A stretch of DNA of 64,000 bases from Adiantum capillus-veneris (lineage: Eukaryota > Streptophyta > Polypodiopsida > Polypodiales > Pteridaceae): contig CM043957.1 in NCBI GenBank assembly GCA_014529385.2, forward strand, positions 69,062,503 to 69,126,502, in the 5' to 3' direction. The notes beneath the pieces are model-generated. The model searched no databases. It was not told where the DNA came from and saw nothing but the letters and a program-made list of their open reading frames with translations. The position numbers and the translations under genes were made by a program. Below, piece after piece: positions 55,983 to 64,000 of this stretch. Within the stretch, counting starts at the first letter, position 1. Each line of letters begins with the position of its first letter.

Positions 55983-57463
55983 GGAAGAAGGGTTAGTTCT
56001 GAGACCTTTTTTGAGTAATCTTCACATGAGGATCTCCTCTTGGAGTGGGAGACATTAGGAGAAAGTTGGACTCACTTTTGGGCCCTTGAATAAGTGCCAC
56101 GTCGGCTTAGAGAGAGAAAATGAAAATGTTAACTTGTGCATTTTATGTGATACTTTTCTGCGCAACAAAAAGCCAAAATGATATTCTTTGGTAGGTAGCC
56201 GCCGTCTTTATCATTCTTATCATTCGTTCTCTTGTCAGGAATCCAACCAACCGTATGACTAATGATTTGAAATGCCAACTTACAAGCGTTCCCTCTAGAA
56301 ACATAAGACACACGAACTCTATCAACTCTAAACTTGAGAATATGGCTTTCCCTCCCAAAACCTGAGATATTTCTCCGTCTTCTTCTCTATTAACTCTAGG
56401 AATGGAGAATGCATCTTTTCCTGATGGAAACACTAATTTGAAATTACAATCCTCGGCCCCTTCATCTTTAACACTTACCCAAAGAAAGAACACACATCAT
56501 CTTCATGTTGATGTATTGCAAGAGTACGCACCGTTGCAGAAACGTAGAAGGGAGTCTTTATTATCTCAACGGGAGAAAGAACTTAGAAGGACAAACAAGG
56601 AACATCATTTGGATTTGTGGACCGATGGGTCTATTTATCCAAAGGATCCTATGACAAATGCACCACCTCCCTTTGCTAATATCACTAACCTCTTACATTT
56701 CACAGGCGATGGCAAGGATGGGCTATTGGGATACACCGAACATCTGGAAATGAGAGGATTGAATGCGGAAAGGCAAAGAAACTTCCTAGCAATGGAGAAC
56801 ATGCAGCTGAAGAAACTTAATGAAGCATGCTCTCAAAAGATTTCATCAAACAAAGAGACAATCCAAGGCCTTGAGAAGAAGATCACAAGTTTGCGAGAGA
56901 AAGACACCGTGCTTGGTAGTCGGAACAGAAAACGAGATCTCTGCAACCTTGAGAACATGAAGATTGGTAGTGGTGGACTCAAAAAACGAATACGAGCTTT
57001 AAGGTAACTCGAAGTTTGTTTCTTCAATGTGCTTCATTAAGAAGTGGATACACTTACTTTCCTATACATGATCATAACGCATTGTGCTTTTTTGGCAGGT
57101 CTTTAGTGCATCCAAACTCGAACGGTGCAGGCTTCAATGCTGGAGTGCATTACAGCCATCTAGTTCCAAAAGAAGTAGTTGAAGAGATGATAACTCAGAA
57201 AAAATTTCGTAAGTTGAAAGGGAGGCTACTTACCTCCTTCATGAACGAGAATCAGCTGGAACCAATGGAAGTGCAAGCAATACTTGATAAGAGTGGCATC
57301 TCGCAGATGGGATACAGGGCACTCTTCAAAGCATTAGCTAAAAAATCTCAAAATAAACTACAAAGAGGATCATTGCTGCCAAAGCCATCACATGTAAAGG
57401 CTTCTCGCCGGCACGTAAACGATGAGGTGTTTGAGAAACTTGGGTCACCATTCCATATTGAAG

Positions 57464-57543
57464 CAACATTCTTAGGCAAGGGCGGCAGAGAGGTACAGTT
57501 TAACAACATTCTTAGGCAAGGGCGGCAGAGAGGTACAGTTTAA
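57464..57543 (+). repeat. 40-bp exact tandem duplication within an exon
   Basis: CAACATTCTTAGGCAAGGGC plus the next 20 bases is repeated head to tail. Removing one copy brings 57016-57543 and 57578-57805 into one frame. Confidence 0.95.
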
Positions 57544-58283
57544 CGAGCACAACAACCTCTTCGTTGATCTTGAAGCATTGCAAAGGTATGCAGTTCACTT
57601 CTTTGACATCAGTCGAGACGAGTGCGGTCGGGTTCTCAAGTTTGTTTTGAAGCTCGACGAGTGCGAGGTCCTAAAGAACAAGAAGTTGGAGAGATTCACC
57701 ATTACCCTCATGAACAGAGCTCTGGATCCATCAATAACAGAAGAGGATCCACGATACTTCAGCGTGCAATCAGAAAACAACATTCTATCTCTAGGATCAT
57801 TTCAGGTATACTTCCTTCAATCTCTGATAGCAAAAATATTGATTATTTGGTTGTTGATTTTGTGTTTTCATTTTTCACTGCAGGTTGATAAGGAAATTTT
57901 TGAAATCCTCGATTGGGTTTTTAGTCAAACCCACATTCCTTCTATCATCAGTGAACAAAGAAACGGAGCCGTTCTTTCACTGGAAGGATTTGGCGACTAC
58001 ACAGTGGAATGGCACATGGCAGGTGACTTAACGACTCTTAAGTGTATGTACAACATAACACATGGAGCAGCTGTGGCAAATCCATGCTTATATTGCATGG
58101 CTGATGCACAATCACTTGAGAGTGTGCAATGGATTAGAGCTCCCAACAGACATCTTCAAGATAAAACTCTTAAACCAGTGCTTGATATTCCTCTCAGTAG
58201 AGTTCACGTCTGTACACTTCATGCACTCTGTCGAATAATTGAAAAGGTGGTTCATTTGTACATATGTTTTGCATGGACATTAA

Positions 58284-59621
58284 CACTAGAATGGTAACCT
58301 AACAGGACATAAAAGTGTCCTTTCAGGGTTTTGGAAAAATTTTCCAAAACCATAGTAGATCCACTCATTTTGAAAAATCCTTTCATGAGCTTATAGTTCA
58401 ATAACTACTACATATGGAAAAAATGAGAAACTTGTAATTTTTCTCATCCCTTGGTCACTACAAGCCTCCAAAGTTGATGGACCAGTGCATTTTGTCCAAA
58501 ACAGCAATTTCTTACGGTTGATTGCATATAAATAAGCGTGGAGATTTTTGTAGGATATGAGATAAAATGCCCCGTTAACTTCAATGGGTTGGTGACCAAA
58601 ACATATGGTTGCTTTAACCTCACTAATTTTTTTTTGGGCAAAAAAATAGGTACAAAAAAGTTGCATTTTTGCCATTCTGCGGACCTATCATCAAAGTTTC
58701 TATAGTCACGCTCAATACAGATACTGTATACATGTTTTCTTAGTTCCCTTTGGGCCTCTGGATTCAGAAGAAGCCATGGAGCATGTCAAAAGGATAATGG
58801 ATCTCTTACAATTGGAACCTTGGGGGCAATGATAAAGTGCTAAATACAGCAAACATGAAAAAACTGGGTTTAGCATTATGACCTCTAGAAACCCATAGAA
58901 ACTACTCAATATCTAGCCAAGTTTGTAGTCTATGATTAGATATGGTCACTACCTACAAAATACACACAATTGGCCTAAGAAACTAGCAATATTGAGAAAG
59001 TTATACTTGCTACTCTAAAATGTATCGTATTCTTCAGTAATCAAAAAACTCAACCATCATCATATACTATGCTATATAGCATATTAGGTCCCCCAAAACT
59101 CAAGGAAGATTAGCTTTATGTTATACATTACACTTACATAATCAAAATTGAATTTGGATATCAAGAAAGCCACCAAAAAAATCATAAAAGTGCTAATTTT
59201 GGCCAAAAAACAGGATCATGCAATTCTTGTAAATCGGTCATAACTTTCAATTTTAACACTTAGCTCTCCCTACAAGCATCAAAACATGTTGAGAACTATG
59301 AAGGCCTAACCTCTAGCCATCTAAACCTCACAAACATGAAGTTTAGAGTGGTATAGTTGCCAAAAATTGAAAAAAAACCAAAAACAAGACCCGTTTCTTC
59401 ACACAGTTTAGGTTCAAAAATGTTGTGCAAGAGTAAGGTTAATGGTGAGATCCATACTCAAAAAAAAATGCTAAGTTTTTTTCAGCTCATAAGGCAACTT
59501 TGTGGATATATAGCACCTAGAAATTCATTTTCATACTCTTCAAATAATTCAAGCAAAATGGTCACTTAACAGGACACAAAAGTGTCTAAGGACATAAAAG
59601 TGTCCTGTTACCATTCTAGTG
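58284..59621. mobile_element. piggyBac-like non-autonomous element, 1338 bp, TTAA target
   Basis: Inverted ends CACTAGAATGGTAAC (58284-58298) and GTTACCATTCTAGTG (59607-59621) are flanked by TTAA on both sides (58280-58283 and 59622-59625). Just inside, AACAGGACATAAAAGTGTCC recurs in several direct and inverted copies. The body is AT-rich with no coding frame. TTAA duplication is diagnostic of piggyBac-type transposases, and precise removal restores the host reading frame. Because LxxW-type stops occur within its first 14 bases, it would truncate the host protein. Confidence 0.88.
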
Positions 59622-60568
59622 TTAAAGCCAGAGAGTGAGTCGAAAAGAGTGATCAAAGCATTAGAGGGAGTGCTCTCATACATTGGTTTGCATGGAGGCA
59701 ATGTCAAAATCGAAGAGGACCCTAAGATGTCTCAAAGTCGGTATAAGGTACCGAGGAAAGCATCGATAGGCGGAGTGAAGGCAAGAAGGTTTCTTGGGTT
59801 TATCCTCAAAGATTCGGATAGAGAAGAAAGAAGAATCCTGTTCAACAAATGCAAACAGTTACATAAAGTGGTTAAAGACAATGCTGGTGGTGGGGCAATC
59901 CAAAATCACAAAGCGAACGTGTGGAAATCACTAGATAAAATTTTCCACTACCTTGAGCAACATTCTTGGGACCAAAGTAAGCTCACATCATTTCAAGCAG
60001 CCTTGCTGGATTGGAAGAAGGCTTACCTTACAGGATGGGGTGGGCAACATATCACACATTACATGGTAGGTTGGCATTCTACGTATACAAAACAAAATTT
60101 TAAATTGTACTCAACTGACCATTTTGTTTTATTTCAATGCAGCACATACTGTTCAACCATGGTCCATATTTTTCCAAGACATACGGCTCACTATCAATAT
60201 GGTCCACACAAGGCATGGAAAAAACCCACTACATGGCAAGAACAGGTTATTTTAAGCACACTCAGCATGGGGGAGGAAAAGAAAAGGCCAATAGCCTATT
60301 AGAGTTACACCAATGGACTTATAGACGACTAATTCATAGAGCAAGGCAAAAGGAACTTCTTAAGAGTTCAGAAATTACACGGTCTTTACAACACATCTGC
60401 AAAGAGAAGAAACAGATGGCTTGGGGAGCTTCAAATGTGGCGGAGCGCCATGCGAGGTGGCGCCAATCACGAGTTAGGAGCGGGAGAAGATGGACCTGAG
60501 CCCGTCGTTTTTATCCTCTTCGATGCACCTCCTTCCTCCTCACTTTGTACCTCTTCGATGTGCAAGCT

Positions 60569-61468
60569 CTATAGACGAGCTCGTTCCTCTGTTGATGGCA
60601 GCATCCCTACGGGCATCATGTGTCTTCTTTCCCTCAGAAACAACCACTTATTGTATGGATCTAAGCTTTCCGGGTCTTCAACCCCTGCAGCCAGAGCCTG
60701 AGTTGTGTAGGACATGAAATATGGGGCTCTGAGCGCCTGGCACCCATACCCAATGCCAAATACACGTAGAGCAAACTGTTTTTCAATCAGAATTACTCTT
60801 TCTGCGTTTAGTGGGAAGGGGTGCCCACCACACAATCTTGTAATAGCTTTCATTGCAAACAGAGGGAACTTTGCATTGTCATCGGAATATTCCTTGTGGT
60901 ATATTATGAGCTACATAATAATTGCAATCAATTTATTAGCCGTAAGTGAGATGAGTAGAATTGTCAATTACTTGAATTGTTTCTACAAATCTTTTTGTGG
61001 TTGAAACGCCCAATGTAGTGAAACAACGCTGCATCCTTGCCTTGGACTCCAGTGACAAGCCCTTGGCGTGAGCCTCCCGCTCTTCTAAGAAAATTATCGT
61101 CATACACTAGCACTTGGCAGCAAAAGAAAATGTTCATGATATTTTATCACTCGGCCATCTCTAATACTATCTGAATGCTCGACAAAAGTTACCATCTGAT
61201 TCTCGTCTATTTCCAGCATCGACCTCCCCCATAAGTGAATAGACTGACTATTCATTACATGATCTTCGGGTGCCACGTGTCTACCCATGTTTTCCAAGCC
61301 GAGTTGTTTTGTTGTCAATTCAAACTGCTCATCTGTTGGCAGAGCATGGGCATGAGGTTTCATGAGAAGGTGGTACTTCCATGAGGTTTCATGAGAGGTG
61401 GACGTGGGAGAGAGAATCAATGGTATCATCCCCCCGATATTAGGGGAGGTGATCGGAGGGAACGACAT
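60569..61468 (-). pseudogene. Unidentified minus-strand gene between the DDE-like and H3-ULP1 genes
   Basis: From ATG 61468 the frame runs MSFPPITSPNIGGMIPLIL to ENQMVTFVEHSDSIRDGRVI and KYHEHF, then appears to lose frame by one base in a T run (about 61132). In the shifted frame it continues CCQVLVYDDNFLRRAGGSRQ, GLVTGVQGKDAALFHYIGRF to a stop near 60960. A further frame reads YSDDNAKFPLFAMKAITRLC and ERVILIEKQFALRVFGIGYG, ending at 60569, probably a second exon. The composition is clearly protein-like but I recognise no domain. It is divergent from the H3-ULP1 gene across the 61.5-61.85 kb hairpin array. Confidence 0.45.
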
Positions 61469-61537
61469 GACAGTTAGAACTGCATCGATTTAAGATCTCC
61501 TTCACATTGCTATTTTGTATCAGCGGATGCAAACCTG

Positions 61538-61843
61538 TTCGCTTGCTTGTACACTTTTCTGAGGTCACCACCCAGCGAATAAGGTATTTTTTTGCAGGGG
61601 CTGCAAACCTGTTCGCCTGGTAGTGATCTCAGAAAATGTAAGTGATATCTGCTATTACTATTTTTGAAGTCACTACCGAGCGAATAAGGCAAGGCAAACT
61701 CTTTCCTATGCACCTATTCGCTCGGTAGTGACCTCAGAACATATAAGTCATGTCTACCATTACTATTTTTTGAGCTCACTACCGAGCGAATAAGGCAAGG
61801 CAACTCTTTCCTATCCATCTTTTCGCTTGGTACTGACCTTTCC
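61538..61843. repeat. Hairpin array 1 (three hairpins, about 106-bp spacing)
   Basis: TTCGCTCGGTAGTGACCTCA and its reverse complement alternate. Inverted pairs are at 61559-61634, 61666-61739 and 61772-61843, with a further diverged half-site at 61538. The outer words AATAAGGCAAGGCAA and CTCTTTCCTAT are also repeated. It lies between two divergent genes, directly upstream of the H3-like start codon. Confidence 0.9.
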
Positions 61844-61906
61844 TTAAATCTGAAGTCCCTTGTGCTGACAAATGAATTGTCTTTTGGTGTTATTGTATTT
61901 TTAGAG

Positions 61907-63947
61907 ATGCCTCGTGTTAAGGCCTGCGCTAGGAGGGCAACAGGTGAATCTTTGAATGCTCAAGCAAGAAGACGCCGATATGAGGCGCACAAAGGTGTAC
62001 TGCAAGAGCTGCGCAGGATAGAACGACACGTTCAACCTGCTATTCCACGTCTCCCTTTCCAGCGAGTAGTGCGGGAGATTTGCGAGCAGTGGAGAGTCGG
62101 CATCCGATGGGCCAGCAGTGCACTCCTCTGCCTTCAAGAAATTGCGGAGGACTACCTCGTGGAATTCTTCAGCGATGGATAGATCCTGGCTGCCCATGCA
62201 CACCGGGTCACTATCATGCCGCGGGATTTTGATACTCTTCGTACGCTTCGTTTCCTCTACGATGGGCTGCTTCAGCCAGTACCAATCCGGGATAGTAGAA
62301 CCATGGATATTCTCAACATCCCCGCTCTCCATCCTCATGCACGACAGACAAAGTCGTCTAGGGCTGAAACAAACAGCAGAAGGACCCGATCACGGGTCGA
62401 GAGAAACGGCACAGATGGACAGGCTGAGATAGCCACAGAGGGCCAAGAGCAAGCTAGAGTGGACCCAGAGGTAGTCATGGAAGAAACAAAGACAGTTATC
62501 GAGGATCCAGCTAGACACCAAAATGAGCAAGTCATGGAGGATTCGCAGCCCATCGTGGATGATGAGGGACAAGAGCAGGTCAGGGTGGAGCCTGAGGCAT
62601 CTATGGAGCAACCAATATTGAAGGAAAATGATCCGGAGCCTGAGGCTGTTAGAGAGGCTGTTAGGGAGGAGCCTGAGGCAGCCAGGGAGCCAGCTCAAGA
62701 AAGGGAAGGGCATGGCTCTGCATCAGAAGGGCCATCCAACGTATCGGATGAGTCAATTATTTTAGAGAAAATCAACGAGGAGAATGAAGAGGAGTTGAGA
62801 ATTTTGTTGAGCTCAGCGCCTCTGCATGCGCACATACAGCTGTCTGCAAGGTCAGAGGAGGCCTGCATTACCAACCTCGATAATGTAGACTTCATGTGCA
62901 TGCGCAATTTCACCGACTCGCTCGCAACAAATGAGGTCGTCAATGTTGCTTTGTGGTAATTCTCATGCTCTTTAATTCTTATGCTCATTAAATGGGTCTC
63001 TACTGAGACATGGGTCAATACCAAGCGAGACAGTGGGTAATGAAATTGAATTTTGGTACTACTCGCTCGGTATTGACCCATGTCTCTGTGGCAGTTGCCA
63101 AGTTTTTCTTTATAATGGTTCACTACCTTAAAGACATGGGTCAATACCAAGCGTGTCAGTTGTTTATGGAATTGGAATTTGCCGCTGACTCGCTCGGTAT
63201 TGACCCATGTCTTTAAGGTAGTCGTCAAGTTCTTCATTTCATCCAAGACAATGGTCAATACCAAGCGAATCAGTGGCGTATGGAATTCGATAGCTGTCCC
63301 AATCGCTCGATATTGACACACTTGGTGTTCAAGTCTAATCTTTGTCATTTGTTCATGTTAGCCATGCTGTCTCGCTTCTTCCCCCTGAGGTTCAAAAGAA
63401 ATTATACATAATAGATCCGCTGATATCTCCTTATCTACAGAACAACTCAGTTTCCTTTTTGAGTCTGATGAACTGGTTTAGCAGAGTCAACTTTGATCTA
63501 GCGTGCTTTCTGCTCACTGCGTACAATCAATCGTGAGTATATTCTTGCCTTGTAAAAAACATCTTGCATTGCGAATCTCTCTTCATCTTTGATGGTGTCT
63601 TTGTAGTGATCATTGGAGTCTGATGTTATTTGACATGGAAGCTAAGATTGTTTACTACGCAAAGCAGGGTGTTTCACAGTCGTGTAAAACGTAAGGTCTA
63701 TTTGGGTACATTTGGAAAGCAGTGTAGTGTCTCTTTGGAATGTGTTGCTGACTCAAGTGGTTATGTATGTAGTGCCGCGAAAAAACTTGTATGTTGTGTA
63801 GAGCATCTTTTGTTAGAACATGATCTAGGAAATGTAGTCAAGCACGAACGGGTAACCGTGTCCACGCAGACTGATGACTATAGCTGTGGCTGGCAAACTT
63901 GTTTAAATGTTGTGTTGCTCATCAGTCAAATTATGGATATACCGAAC
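61907..63947 (+). CDS. Histone H3-like fold fused to ULP1/C48-type cysteine protease (partial at right edge; one in-frame stop)
   Basis: Exons 61907-62955, 63362-63532, 63607-63690 and 63773-63947, with GT-AG introns and matching phases; a further donor (GTAAGT) at 63948 points beyond the window. The N-terminus MPRVKACARRATGES follows the H3 tail (K4 kept, K9 position Arg). The histone fold reads IPRLPFQRVVREI, SSALLCLQEIAEDYLVEFF and AHAHRVTIMPRDFDTLR with an H3-length loop 1. TAG at 62180-62182 lies in the loop before the last helix, and the frame stays open after it. A Glu/Pro/Arg-rich acidic linker of about 200 residues follows. Exons 2-4 carry LPPEVQKKLYIIDPLIS, NFDLACFLLTAYNQ, DHWSLMLFDMEAKIVYY (His) and TQTDDYSCGWQTC (Gln, Cys), the ULP1 catalytic pattern. 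If expressed it would be a nuclear SUMO- or ubiquitin-like protease aimed at chromatin (inference). Confidence 0.75.
63005..63325. repeat. Hairpin array 2 (three hairpins) in intron 1 of the H3-ULP1 gene
   Basis: ACATGGGTCAATACCAAGCG and its near-exact reverse complement CGCTCGGTATTGACCCATGT pair at 63005-63087, 63122-63222 and 63244-63325. The second has arms of about 32 bp with one G-T-type mismatch. Spacing is about 117-122 bp. The inner word CTCGCTCGGTA is shared with array 1 (TTCGCTCGGTA). Confidence 0.9.
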
Positions 63948-64000
63948 GTAAGTAATCTGCTGTTTTATTGTTTGTTGCAACGTATGTATGAAGCAACAGA
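63948..64000 (+). other. Intron start at right edge
   Basis: Begins GTAAGTAATCTG after the ULP1 exon; the next exon is outside the window. Confidence 0.5.

Larger units (their letters stand above)
56402..60499 (+). pseudogene. DDE-transposase-like gene of an unnamed family, four exons, two lesions
   Basis: Exons 56402-57003, 57099-57805, 57884-60065 (holding a transposon, 58284-59621) and 60143-60499. Introns are GT-AG and phases agree. The N-terminal part is polar with a coiled coil (about residues 125-180). VVEEMITQKKFRKLKGRLLT and SGISQMGYRALFKALAKK follow. KFVLKLDECEV...KKLERFTITLMN (about 57632-57705), VEWHMAGDLTTLKC...ANPCLYC (58004-58100), RVHVCTLHALCRIIEK (58199-58247) and SLSIWSTQGMEKTH (60190-60231) could give Asp, Asp, zinc-binding Cys/His and Glu of an RNase-H-fold transposase. 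From memory the layout resembles unnamed animal and fungal proteins with GGDxKFL, CxWC and QGxEK motifs. Lesions are a 40-bp tandem duplication (57464-57543) shifting the frame and the TTAA-site insertion. The 78-bp second intron has no stop and keeps the frame. Confidence 0.65.

Noticed and set aside
56143-56493. 116-codon minus-strand frame
   Set aside because: Its first third is the antisense of the first exon of the DDE-like gene, and the rest shows no reliable domain.
62695-63348. 217-codon minus-strand frame with three repeats (RLVLTHV-type words)
   Set aside because: The repeats are the hairpin array read antisense; the rest overlaps the acidic linker of the H3-ULP1 gene.

Overview
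This window looks like a transposon-dense intergenic region of a large land-plant nuclear genome. The evidence is plant-type Ty1/copia and Ty3/gypsy elements with tRNA-iMet or tRNA-Asp-like primer sites, a CACTA (En/Spm) element with a Transposase_21-type gene, a captured heavy-metal-associated (HIPP-type) plant gene piece, long (CT)n tracts and short GT-AG introns. I cannot name the species; a fern, lycophyte or gymnosperm-like repeat-rich genome would fit. I saw no rRNA, tRNA, CRISPR or bacterial-style genes. Everything was read by eye; no searches were run.

Layout. 1-1178: 3' end of a decayed Ty3/gypsy element with its 143-bp LTR. 1.2-11 kb: mostly unassigned sequence with a 42-bp coiled-coil minisatellite (4.0-4.3 kb), a poly-C/(CT)n tract, a broken coiled-coil reading frame (5.2-5.9 kb) and a foldback repeat family with a 76-bp perfect inverted repeat (9.0-9.2 kb). 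11.6-17.2 kb: an old minus-strand Ty3/gypsy copy. 17.5-34.4 kb: a plus-strand Ty3/gypsy element with 143-bp LTRs and a TAGCC target duplication, split by an 11.5-kb minus-strand gypsy element (20271-31804; 1071-bp LTRs) that codes for gag and protease-like proteins but no reverse transcriptase. The segment flanking the outer element is duplicated at 35.7-36.6 kb, where the second copy keeps the empty insertion site. 37-43 kb: small tandem duplications, three copies of a foldback MITE and CT tracts. 43.8-54.5 kb: a Ty1/copia element (279-bp LTRs, AAGAC target duplication) cut in its pol frame by a 5.5-kb CACTA element (46080-51628; AGA target duplication), which itself carries a decayed HIPP gene piece.

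54.5-64 kb is the most interesting part. An FCP1/NIF-like phosphatase fragment and a LINE fragment lie next to a multi-exon gene for a DDE-transposase-like protein of a family I cannot name (56402-60499). That gene is broken by a 40-bp tandem duplication and by a TTAA-flanked piggyBac-like element. It is followed by an unidentified minus-strand gene, an array of hairpins, and then a gene (61907 to beyond the window) whose spliced frame joins a histone H3-like fold, an acidic linker and a ULP1/C48-type cysteine protease. A second hairpin array sits in its first intron. These genes may be cargo of one large, undescribed DNA transposon, but no termini were found inside the window.
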